NCBI GenBank assembly: GCA_021836665.1 | Contig: JAKBHQ010000424.1 | Span: 1 to 5,863 of the forward strand | DNA from: Thermoplasmata archaeon | Lineage (GTDB): Bacteria > Actinomycetota > Acidimicrobiia > Acidimicrobiales > Acidimicrobiaceae | Length of the DNA: 5,863 nt | Direction: 5' to 3' | In this document: positions 1 through 5,514 of the stretch, in pieces | How positions within the stretch are numbered: the stretch's first letter is position 1 | Layout: each line of letters begins with the position of its first letter | The notes under the pieces: model-generated | Databases searched by the model: none | Seen by the model: the letters and a program-made list of their open reading frames with translations, nothing else | What the model was told of the DNA's origin: nothing | Made by a program: the position numbers and the translations under genes

Positions 1-78
1 AGAATGGACTACCCACTCGCACTTTCGACTGTGAGCTTGGTTGGCGAAAAGCTAGGTCGATACCTTAGTGAGGGATGA
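1..78 (+). CDS. hrcA: Heat-inducible transcription repressor HrcA, C-terminal end only (partial)
   Basis: The frame open from base 1 reads RMDYPLALSTVSLVGEKLG and a few more residues, then stops at TGA 76-78. The RMDYP segment followed by a short hydrophobic/basic helix matches the conserved C-terminal end of HrcA (GPxRMDYP, then helix). HrcA is the dimeric repressor that binds CIRCE operators and controls class I heat-shock genes. The stop overlaps the dnaJ start as ATGA (75-78), the usual hrcA-dnaJ arrangement in Actinobacteria, so the two are probably translationally coupled. Only 25 codons are visible, so the DNA-binding part and any CIRCE element lie upstream. The assignment rests on the short motif plus the neighbour. 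Confidence 0.82.
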   Translation, partial: RMDYPLALSTVSLVGEKLGRYLSEG

Positions 79-1196
79 GTTTGGCTGATTATTACGAGTT
101 GCTGGGCGTTTCGCGCAGCGCAACCGAGGATGAAATAAAGAAGGCATATCGGCGATTGGCTCGCGAGCACCACCCCGATATTACCGGTGGTAACAAGGAT
201 TCTGAAGAGCGTTTCAAAGAGGTGACCCGGGCATATGAAACTCTCCGGGATCCCGAGAAGAGACGCATGTACGATACCTATGGCTCCGACGATCCCAGAA
301 TGGCACAGGGTTCCGCTCAGGATATATTTGGTGCCGGCTTCGGAGATATCTTCGAGACCTTCTTTGGGCAGGCATTTGGAAATAGTCCATTCGGCCAACA
401 GGGTCCAAGGCGAGGCGGAAATGCCGAAGTCACCGTGGTTCTTACTTTTGAAGAAGCAGTATTTGGAGTCAAAAAGGACGTAACCGTCCGCCTTCCCGTG
501 GTCTGTGGAAGTTGTGCTGGTTCGGGGGCCCAACCCGGAACGAGTGTTCAGACCTGTGGAATCTGCAAAGGAGCCGGCCAAGTCAGAAGGGTCCAACAGA
601 GCTTCCTCGGTAGGGTTGTCACCACCGTGCCTTGCGACAAGTGCCGTGGTGAAGGCAAGATAATTACGCAACCCTGTAAAACTTGTCGGGGAGAGGGCAT
701 AACCGTCGAGGATAGGTCTTATGTCATAGACATTCCACAGGGAGTCGACGAAGGTACTACTCTTAGGCTTCCAGGCAAAGGTCCAGCGGCATCCCACGGA
801 GGTCTGCCTGGGGACCTCTATGTGAGGGTAGCGGTATCGAAATCCGACCGCTTCACGAGGGATGGGATAAATATCAGGGCCCAGCAATCCGTTTCGATTG
901 CACAGGCGTCGTTGGGTACCTCGATTCTCTTTACCACTTTGGATGGCGAGGAGACTATTTCGATTGCCCCGGGGACCCAAAGCGGAACTGAGATTGTGCT
1001 AAAGAACAAAGGTGTTCCCCAGCTCCAGGGTAGACGCCGAGGAGATCTCATTGTGACCATCGTCGTAGTGACGCCCATTGACCTGAATGATGAGGAAATT
1101 GGACTCCTTCGGAGGCTCGCAGAAATAAGGGGAGAAGTTATATCTGAACCCGTCGACCAGGGTATTTTCTCTAAACTAAAGTCTGCCTGGAAGTAG
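75..1196 (+). CDS. dnaJ: Chaperone protein DnaJ (Hsp40 co-chaperone, DnaJ2 type)
   Basis: Type I J-protein of 373 aa, a normal length. It delivers unfolded clients to DnaK in the cytosol and stimulates its ATPase. The J domain is at residues 4-70 with the catalytic HPD at 33-35. A Gly/Phe-rich linker follows at about 83-115. The zinc domain has all four CxxCxGxG motifs (144-151, 161-168, 187-194, 201-208). The C-terminal client-binding beta domains run from about 212 to 350. The ATG overlaps the hrcA stop as ATGA. The AGGG just before it abuts the codon, too close for a normal ribosome site, so coupled reinitiation is the likely mode. The hrcA-linked copy is the one Actinobacteria usually carry apart from dnaK-grpE, so it is called DnaJ2-like; that subtype is inferred from context. 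All key residues are intact. A TAG stop is followed by a 129-nt gap. Confidence 0.97.
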   Translation: MSLADYYELLGVSRSATEDEIKKAYRRLAREHHPDITGGNKDSEERFKEVTRAYETLRDPEKRRMYDTYGSDDPRMAQGSAQDIFGAGFGDIFETFFGQAFGNSPFGQQGPRRGGNAEVTVVLTFEEAVFGVKKDVTVRLPVVCGSCAGSGAQPGTSVQTCGICKGAGQVRRVQQSFLGRVVTTVPCDKCRGEGKIITQPCKTCRGEGITVEDRSYVIDIPQGVDEGTTLRLPGKGPAASHGGLPGDLYVRVAVSKSDRFTRDGINIRAQQSVSIAQASLGTSILFTTLDGEETISIAPGTQSGTEIVLKNKGVPQLQGRRRGDLIVTIVVVTPIDLNDEEIGLLRRLAEIRGEVISEPVDQGIFSKLKSAWK

Positions 1197-1325
1197 ACGA
1201 AGTTCGGAAATTTGCTCGTTACCCCTAGCCGAGGCTAAGCGGGATACATCGCTCTTTGAACCTCGGTCAGCCCGAGGGCAGTAACCATTTTGTGGTGACT
1301 AGATGATTTCACTAAGGAGTTCCCC
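1197..1325 (+). promoter_or_regulatory. dnaJ-rsmE intergenic leader with competing short hairpins
   Basis: The 129-nt gap carries CCGAGG at 1229-1234, its complement CCTCGG at 1261-1266 and a second CCGAGG at 1272-1277. The central element can pair with either flank. One option is a compact 6-bp hairpin with a 5-nt loop (1261-1277); the other is a longer-looped stem (1229-1266). No U-run follows directly, so it is not a textbook terminator. It could be a weak attenuator or a processing site in the rsmE leader. The pairing is seen directly; any function is inference. Confidence 0.3.
1314..1319 (+). promoter_or_regulatory. Shine-Dalgarno sequence deciding the rsmE start
   Basis: AAGGAG, a perfect anti-16S match, lies 6 nt before CTG 1326-1328. 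No ATG, GTG or TTG lies in the rsmE frame between the upstream in-frame stop (TGA 1296-1298) and ATG 1380. This site therefore argues for initiation at the CTG rather than at ATG 1380, which has no ribosome site. Confidence 0.65.
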
Positions 1326-2027
1326 CTGAAGACGGTCACTTGGACCTACGTCAAAGACGTTGCTGAACCACAGCTTTCTATGGAAGATGTCCACCATTTG
1401 GTGAATGTCAAAAGGCTAGTTGAGGGTGAAGGGCTAGTTTTGTCCGACGGTAAGGGGTCCTGGGCGGAGTTCGTCGTAACGAAGGTGTCCAAGGCTCGAG
1501 ACGGAGGACTCTCCCTCGAGCGCCGGGGTGAAATAGTAGTCGATCCTCTCCCTAGCTATTCGGTCGGCGTAGCTCTTTTCATGCCCAAACTAGACCGTTT
1601 GAGTTGGGCTATTCAGAAGATGTGCGAGGTTGGCATCGACGAGATCTATCTCCTAAGCGACGCCTTTGATCGGCGTGGCGGAAAACCGCCATCGATGGAT
1701 CGACTGTCTCGTGTCCTAAAGGAAGCTGGAGCGCAATCGAGGCGGAGCCGACTACCACTATTAGACGAAGTCGGAGGTCTTAATAATCTCATCGATCTTA
1801 AAGAGGTCGCTCTGTGTGACTTTAATGGCGGCCCCCTTCGTTCAATTCACCGAACTTTGGTGGTAGGCCCAGAATCGGGACTTATGTCGCCGAGAGAACC
1901 TTGCGAAAAGGTCAAACTTCCTGGTGGAGTCCTACGCACGGAGACCGCTGCGGTAGTGTCTGCAGCACTATTGGTGGCACTTAGGGAGAATTTGGTAGGT
2001 GAGATTGACAAAGCGTGGCCAATTTGA
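1326..2027 (+). CDS. rsmE: 16S rRNA (uracil1498-N3)-methyltransferase RsmE
   Basis: SPOUT-class SAM-dependent enzyme that makes m3U1498 in 16S rRNA of the 30S subunit. From CTG 1326 it is 233 aa, close to the family's roughly 240. An N-terminal PUA-like barrel includes the EDVHHLVNVKRL stretch (about residues 20-31), matching the family's 'HH..VLR' motif. The trefoil-knot methyltransferase domain shows GPESG (181-185, usually GPEGG) and RTETAA (204-209), the SAM-binding knot. The EAGAQSRR helix near 133 matches the family's EA.EQ.GR. Starting at ATG 1380 would delete the first strand (WTYVKDV), which homologues retain. The CTG start is therefore preferred although rare; the alternative is ATG 1303 joined by a one-base indel in the C5 run. 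The gap to the next gene is 57 nt. Function is secure; the start is uncertain. Confidence 0.92.
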   Translation: MKTVTWTYVKDVAEPQLSMEDVHHLVNVKRLVEGEGLVLSDGKGSWAEFVVTKVSKARDGGLSLERRGEIVVDPLPSYSVGVALFMPKLDRLSWAIQKMCEVGIDEIYLLSDAFDRRGGKPPSMDRLSRVLKEAGAQSRRSRLPLLDEVGGLNNLIDLKEVALCDFNGGPLRSIHRTLVVGPESGLMSPREPCEKVKLPGGVLRTETAAVVSAALLVALRENLVGEIDKAWPI

Positions 2028-2048
2028 CGGACAATTCTCATTTTACAC

Positions 2049-2084
2049 TTGCATTTGTTGACACTTAGAGTGCATAATTGGAGT
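2049..2084 (+). promoter_or_regulatory. Probable leaderless promoter of the BldD-like gene with an imperfect operator palindrome
   Basis: CATAAT (2073-2078) is a good -10 box ending 6 nt before ATG 2085, which places +1 at or next to the start codon. A weak TTGCAT -35 lies at 2049-2054 with an 18-nt spacer. The consensus-looking TTGACA at 2058-2063 is only 9 nt from the -10 and cannot act as its -35. It forms part of the inverted repeat CACT-TAG-AGTG (2062-2072), between -35 and -10, where a repressor would block RNA polymerase. The half-sites resemble the BldD consensus TnACnC / GnGTnA, recalled from the literature, but with a 3-nt rather than 1-nt centre. The GGAG at 2080-2083 is too close to the ATG to be a Shine-Dalgarno. 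Confidence 0.5.
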
Positions 2085-2669
2085 ATGAGTGAAGAGGAAT
2101 TGTCACAGGGCTACGCATTAAAAGTCGGCGAGAGGCTGAGATCGATTCGAAAGCAGAAAAAACTTTCCCTTCAGGCGGTTGAAGAGCTTTCCGGAATGGA
2201 ATTCAAATCTTCGGTTTTAGGAGCCTACGAGCGGGGTGAGCGTTCGATTTCGGTTCCGAGGCTTCAGAGGCTGGCCGCAATATATGGCGTGCCAAGTGAC
2301 CAGCTCTTACCCAAAGACACTGTCCCAGAGGTGTTTCAATCGACGGAATTCGTTCCGGAGCTCCCTACGAGGGGTTCACCTAAAGTGGAAACTATTACCG
2401 TAGACTCTCCTTCCAAGCCAGAGGAAGGGATGAGGGGTATTGGTCCCAAGGTCACCATCGACCTGACCCGTCTGGGCGAAGTGAATGGCCCAGAGAAAGA
2501 GCTGCTTAAGAGGTATCTAAGCATGATCCAGGTCCAAAGGCAGGACTTTAACGGACGAATGATAACAATAAGGGGTGAAGACCTGAAGGTCGTGGGGGCG
2601 CTCATGGATATGACCGCCGAAGAGATCGCATATAGGTTGGACGAACTCGGACTGAGGGTTTTGGTTTAG
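2085..2669 (+). CDS. BldD-like cyclic-di-GMP-binding transcriptional regulator
   Basis: A 194-aa regulator with BldD architecture. An Xre-type helix-turn-helix spans about 12-76; its SSVLGAYERGERSISVPRLQ segment closely matches BldD's recognition region, and IYGVP..LLP closes the domain. A Pro/Ser/Glu-rich linker spans about 77-120, longer than in Streptomyces BldD. The C-terminal domain is about 121-194. That domain keeps the full c-di-GMP signature RxD-X8-RxxD: R152, D154, R163, D166. In Streptomyces a c-di-GMP tetramer bridges two BldD C-terminal domains and drives dimerisation and DNA binding. The start at 2085 is chosen because the domain begins just after it and a -10 box sits 6 nt upstream; the in-frame TTG at 2049 would lie inside the promoter. 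The gene stands alone between rsmE and hemW. Its targets and role here are unknown, so no bld symbol is assigned. Confidence 0.9.
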   Translation: MSEEELSQGYALKVGERLRSIRKQKKLSLQAVEELSGMEFKSSVLGAYERGERSISVPRLQRLAAIYGVPSDQLLPKDTVPEVFQSTEFVPELPTRGSPKVETITVDSPSKPEEGMRGIGPKVTIDLTRLGEVNGPEKELLKRYLSMIQVQRQDFNGRMITIRGEDLKVVGALMDMTAEEIAYRLDELGLRVLV

Positions 2670-2728
2670 GGGCAATCCTTTAGCGTGGATTTCCTGCTCG
2701 AGGTCACCTGATGAGACGTGGTGGGCCC

Positions 2729-2734
2729 TAGCAT
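2729..2734 (+). promoter_or_regulatory. Candidate -10 box of hemW (leaderless)
   Basis: TAGCAT fits the TANNNT -10 pattern and ends 7 nt before GTG 2742, the only possible start in a frame closed by TAG 2736-2738. No Shine-Dalgarno precedes the GTG and no convincing -35 is seen. One short motif is weak support. Confidence 0.3.
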
Positions 2735-2741
2735 TTAGTCC

Positions 2742-3860
2742 GTGGGGAAATGCGGCAAATCCGGCTTTGGATTGTATGTTCATATTCCTTTCTGCACCAC
2801 CAAATGCTCATACTGCGCATTTAGCGTCAGTCACAATGGACTCGGCCTGCAAGGCGAATATTTCGAGGCCCTAGCGGCTGAGGTGAGGCACTACCTAACG
2901 AATGGCCCCTTTCTCCTCGGTGATGGTGGATTCGACACCGTATACTTCGGGGGTGGTACCCCGAGCCTGGTAGAGCCATCATTGTTGGGAAATTTCCTGG
3001 CGTCGATACCCGTTGCCATCGGAGCGGAGGTGACGGTCGAGGTGAATCCGGAGTCGGCTAGCAAAGACCTTTTTGCCAGTTATGTCGATTTTGGCGTCAC
3101 CAGGGTTTCTATAGGTGTTCAGACCTTCGACGACAGGGTGCTTCGCTACTTTGGTCGAAACCACGATTCCTACGGAGCAGAGAGGGCGATCGGACTTGCA
3201 TGTGACACCGAGGGTCTCTCCGTCGGGATCGACCTGGTTTATGGTTCAGAAGCCGAAGATGATGAAAGCTGGAGGTCTACGATTTCAAAAGTAGCTTCCC
3301 TTGCGCCAAAAGTTTCACATGTGAGCGCTTACGCTCTTGGTATCGAGCCGAGGACAAGGCTGCACCATCTAAGGGCTAGTAGCCAAAGTGAGGACGTTTT
3401 GGCTGCTAGGTACCTCATGGCGGATGAGGTCTTTGAGGGCTGTGGACTGGCTAACTATGAGGTCTCGAACTGGTCTCGTCCTGATCGGCGCTGCCTCCAT
3501 AATCTCAACTACTGGAACTGGGGTGATTACCTGGGAGTCGGACTCAGCGCCCACTCCCATTTTGGAAGGCTGAGATGGTGGAATGATCCTTCCCTCAAGG
3601 GATATATCGCTGCGGTAAAATTAGACGGGAGCGGATTTATAGGAGGTGAGGAGCTGGAGGATTCGCAGATTGCGACGGAGAGACTGATGCTAGCCCTGAG
3701 GACTAAGAAAGGTTTATCGGAGGACGAACTAAAGGTACTCACTTCCAAGTATGGAAATGAGAAGCTTTTAGAACTATTCGAGGTAGAAAGCGGGCGTGCC
3801 AGCCTAAGGCCGACTGGACGACTACTAGCCGATGGAGTATTCCGAGCGCTGTCCAGCTAA
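2742..3860 (+). CDS. hemW: Radical SAM haem chaperone HemW (HemN-like)
   Basis: A 372-aa cytosolic radical-SAM protein. The family binds haem and a 4Fe-4S cluster and is thought to insert haem into acceptors such as respiratory enzymes. The N-terminus reads FGLYVHIPFC. The cluster motif CxxxCxxC is C18, C22 and C25. FGGGTPS (69-75), VNPE (101-104) and RVSIGVQTFDD (121-131) are SAM-barrel motifs. HNLNYW (253-258) and GVGLSAHS (266-272) are typical of the HemW C-terminal half. The residue two after C25 is Phe, not the fourth cysteine (CxxxCxxCxC) of genuine coproporphyrinogen III dehydrogenase HemN, so HemW is the better call despite frequent HemN labelling. The start is forced: an in-frame TAG lies at 2736-2738 and GTG 2742 is the first usable codon. 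In many Actinobacteria hemW lies upstream of hrcA; here it is downstream. Confidence 0.93.
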   Translation: MGKCGKSGFGLYVHIPFCTTKCSYCAFSVSHNGLGLQGEYFEALAAEVRHYLTNGPFLLGDGGFDTVYFGGGTPSLVEPSLLGNFLASIPVAIGAEVTVEVNPESASKDLFASYVDFGVTRVSIGVQTFDDRVLRYFGRNHDSYGAERAIGLACDTEGLSVGIDLVYGSEAEDDESWRSTISKVASLAPKVSHVSAYALGIEPRTRLHHLRASSQSEDVLAARYLMADEVFEGCGLANYEVSNWSRPDRRCLHNLNYWNWGDYLGVGLSAHSHFGRLRWWNDPSLKGYIAAVKLDGSGFIGGEELEDSQIATERLMLALRTKKGLSEDELKVLTSKYGNEKLLELFEVESGRASLRPTGRLLADGVFRALSS

Positions 3861-3877
3861 CTTGAGACCGGAATGTG

Positions 3878-4186
3878 ATGGAAACTAACAGACATCTCTC
3901 TAAAAGGCACGCTCTGAGACTTGGCGATGCATTAGACGAACTGGATAGCGGGTCGGTTCAATTGGCAATTGTTACCCTTCGGACCGTGCTGGTGGACTAT
4001 TTTGGGGTCGAGGACCCAAGGACACCTCTTCTGGAACTGGGATGGTCGCAGTGGTTGGTCGACTCCATATCAGGCGGATTGGATCGAGTTTTTTCCGAAG
4101 ACGAAATAGTGGTTATTTCGGAGGCTATCTGTGCGATGATCGAGCTTCGTCGGGTCACGAGGCTCGATCATAACGACGACACGTGA
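3878..4186 (+). CDS. Hypothetical protein, about 102 aa, predicted mostly helical
   Basis: Not recognised. The open frame starts 17 nt after the hemW stop, so it is probably co-transcribed with hemW. ATG 3878 is preferred over the adjacent in-frame GTG 3875; a weak GGA lies 5 nt upstream. The protein has no signal peptide, membrane segment or cysteine cluster. It shows amphipathic stretches (about 13-44 and 75-92) around a central LLELGWSQWLVDSISGG segment (about 51-67), and a charged tail rich in Arg and Asp. Composition is acidic and it is probably cytosolic. Codon choice resembles the neighbours, which supports a real gene. TGA 4184-4186 overlaps a following ATG (4186), raising possible coupling to a 35-codon ORF. 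No function can be assigned. Confidence 0.65.
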   Translation: METNRHLSKRHALRLGDALDELDSGSVQLAIVTLRTVLVDYFGVEDPRTPLLELGWSQWLVDSISGGLDRVFSEDEIVVISEAICAMIELRRVTRLDHNDDT

Positions 4187-4293
4187 TGGACCTAGCGGAT
4201 TTGGCGAATCGACATTTTGCTTCCCTGTCCATAGGTGTTGAGATATTGTTTGCGCCACCACTGCTAGTAGCTTGGAAGGGTGTCCGAGAATAA
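4186..4293 (+). CDS. Possible 35-aa small ORF bridging to the phosphatase gene
   Basis: ATG 4186 overlaps the preceding TGA by one base. The frame runs 35 codons to TAA 4291-4293, overlapping the phosphatase start (GTG 4280) by 14 nt. The product has a hydrophobic C-terminal half (about IGVEILFAPPLLVAW) that might touch a membrane. Such an overlap chain could carry ribosomes to the phosphatase GTG, which lacks a spaced ribosome site. A 35-codon frame is also easily due to chance, so this is a candidate only. Confidence 0.22.
   Translation: MDLADLANRHFASLSIGVEILFAPPLLVAWKGVRE
4246..4273 (+). promoter_or_regulatory. Candidate promoter of the phosphatase gene (leaderless)
   Basis: TTGTTT (4246-4251) and TAGCTT (4268-4273) are spaced by 16 nt. 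The -10 ends 6 nt before GTG 4280, putting +1 at the start codon. The GGAAGG at 4274-4279 abuts the GTG and cannot work as a spaced ribosome site. Both boxes are only partial consensus matches. Confidence 0.35.
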
Positions 4294-5251
4294 AGTTATT
4301 GTTACCAAGGTATTTCCAGGTCGGCCGTTGGTGATTCCCCATGGCGTGATATCTGCTAAGCCAGACCCGAGAATAAGACGCGTGAAGGTCCATGACCCGT
4401 CGACTTCGAAGGAGTGCGAACTCAAATACGAGGTGGTGTCTCGGGACATTGTGATCCAGGCCCTGCCTGCGGAGCTTGGTTCCCCCAGGGTAATGGTTGA
4501 ATTGGATGATGGATCGGAGGTCACCTTCAGGTCCCGAGAAGTAAACCTCAGTGGTGCGACTAATTTTCGTGACTCCGGTGGATATCACGTAAAGGCCGGC
4601 ATTCTCCCTTGGGATCGGGTCTTCAGGTCCGACAACTTGGCCAAGCTGAGTCTTGCTGATTGGCAGAAGATCCACTCTTTGGGGATACGGAGGATTGTGG
4701 ACCTTAGGGTGGCCGAAGAACGGAGTCAGTCGCCAACTAAGTTGCCGGAGGACTTTAGCGACATTGAGCTAATTTCGATTCCGATGATTGGTGAGATCGC
4801 TGGCACTATGGATGCAATTTCGGTAATTCTAAAGGGTGGGTTGGAGTCGATAACCGCATTTGATATGGGCGAAATGTACCGGATTATGCTCGGTAGTCAC
4901 TTTGATGACTTTCTAGTGGTACTTTCTCTACTCGAGGAGGATTCATCCTCTGCCACCCTGGTGCATTGCACAGCCGGAAAGGATAGAACCGGACTAGTTG
5001 TTGCTTTTTACCAACTCCGCTCGGGGGTACGAATCGAAGATGTCCTTTCGGACTATGTGAGGTCGAATATCTTAAGGACTCCCTTCCGAGTCGAGTTCCT
5101 GACGCCGATATTCAACGAAGCGGGCATAGATATCACGAGGTTCATCCCTTACCTCTCTGCGCCTCCGAAGGCTTTTTTTGAGGCCCTTGCTTTTGCCCGG
5201 AAAAGGTACCCGGCGCTCGTTTACCCAAGACCAGAAGGCCGGTTAAATTGA
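4280..5251 (+). CDS. PtpB/LipA-type tyrosine (dual/lipid) phosphatase
   Basis: A 323-aa protein with the P-loop HCTAGKDRTG at 229-238: nucleophile C230, acid/base candidate D235, phosphate-binding R236. HCxAGKDRT, with Lys-Asp after the Gly, is the signature of the Y_phosphatase3 family (Mycobacterium MptpB, Listeria LipA). These hydrolyse phosphotyrosine and often phosphoserine/threonine or phosphoinositides. Family landmarks also include NFRDSGGY (95-102), VFRSDNL (114-120) and IVDLR (139-143). Residues 1 to about 88 form an extra, probably beta-rich N-terminal segment I do not recognise. No signal peptide or transmembrane helix is evident, so it looks cytosolic, unlike secreted MptpB. The start is constrained: in-frame TAG 4268-4270 and the first usable codon GTG 4280. 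The natural substrate is unknown; the catalytic class is confident. Confidence 0.9.
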   Translation: MSENKVIVTKVFPGRPLVIPHGVISAKPDPRIRRVKVHDPSTSKECELKYEVVSRDIVIQALPAELGSPRVMVELDDGSEVTFRSREVNLSGATNFRDSGGYHVKAGILPWDRVFRSDNLAKLSLADWQKIHSLGIRRIVDLRVAEERSQSPTKLPEDFSDIELISIPMIGEIAGTMDAISVILKGGLESITAFDMGEMYRIMLGSHFDDFLVVLSLLEEDSSSATLVHCTAGKDRTGLVVAFYQLRSGVRIEDVLSDYVRSNILRTPFRVEFLTPIFNEAGIDITRFIPYLSAPPKAFFEALAFARKRYPALVYPRPEGRLN

Positions 5252-5260
5252 CGGTCGGTC

Positions 5261-5370
5261 CAAAGGGGCGCGCTTGGTAATTGATGAGAACTTTTCTGTC
5301 TCTCGTTGATGCCGAGGGTTGATGCTGAGGGTGGGTCGGGGGGCCTGGCCCCTTTGACTCTGAATACCAA
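5261..5370 (+). repeat. Two crossing inverted repeats in the non-coding region after the phosphatase gene
   Basis: CAAAGGGGC (5261-5269) is the exact complement of GCCCCTTTG (5348-5356). TTGGTA (5274-5279) is the exact complement of TACCAA (5365-5370). The order A-B-A'-B' means the pairings cross, as in a pseudoknot, rather than nest. The A' arm can alternatively form a local GGGG-CCTGG-CCCC hairpin (5340-5352), which lacks the U-run of an intrinsic terminator. The whole 5252-5514 stretch has no credible gene. Roles as 3'-UTR structure, transcript end or mobile-element edge are all inference. Confidence 0.4.
5305..5330 (+). repeat. Tandem 13-nt duplication
   Basis: Two head-to-tail copies, GTTGATGCCGAGG (5305-5317) and GTTGATGCTGAGG (5318-5330), differ at one base. 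The copies abut exactly and sit between the arms of the crossing inverted repeats in a non-coding stretch. This could be replication slippage or a paired protein-binding site; nothing distinguishes the two. Confidence 0.6.
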
Positions 5371-5474
5371 ATGATCAGGAGAATCGTTCTTTAGCCTTGT
5401 TATTCCAGGACACCTGACATGGTTCCCAACGAGTTTCCGTAAATTGCCTCTGAGCTGGAAGAATAATCCTGGTG

Positions 5475-5507
5475 GTGACCGGTTTTGGAACTTAAATATG
5501 ATAGAAT
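5475..5507 (+). promoter_or_regulatory. Candidate promoter of the terminal transposase-like ORF
   Basis: GTGACC (5475-5480) and TATGAT (5497-5502) are spaced by 16 nt. An overlapping better -10, TAGAAT (5502-5507), ends 7 nt before ATG 5515. Either gives a leaderless or near-leaderless transcript. The AT-rich stretch 5490-5511 contrasts with the surrounding sequence. There is no Shine-Dalgarno before the ATG. Confidence 0.4.
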
Positions 5508-5514
5508 TAATGTG

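Noticed and set aside
9..980. Long minus-strand open frame of 323 codons opposite dnaJ
   Set aside because: Its product resembles no domain and is rich in random-looking Ser, Arg and Cys. It lies wholly antisense to a complete DnaJ and is a codon-bias shadow.
2058..2078. TTGACA (2058-2063) plus CATAAT (2073-2078) as a consensus promoter pair
   Set aside because: The spacer is 9 nt, far from the 16-18 nt needed. The -10 box is kept with a weaker -35, and TTGACA is treated as part of the palindrome.
4070..4675. Minus-strand frame of 201 codons across the unknown gene and phosphatase start
   Set aside because: It spans two + strand frames, one with clear phosphatase motifs, and its translation has no recognisable domain or plausible start context.
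5338..5356. G4-C4 hairpin as a rho-independent terminator for the phosphatase gene
   Set aside because: The stem is about 4-5 bp, followed by TTTGAC rather than a U-run, and it lies about 90 nt after the stop codon.
5354..5368. A 7-of-9 match to the 15-bp BldD consensus downstream of the phosphatase gene
   Set aside because: A match this loose is expected several times by chance in a window of this size, and it overlaps the inverted-repeat arms.
5252..5514. CRISPR or tRNA-like content in the repeat-bearing intergenic region
   Set aside because: Only two short abutting copies occur without spacers, and no cloverleaf, T-arm motif or CCA end is seen.
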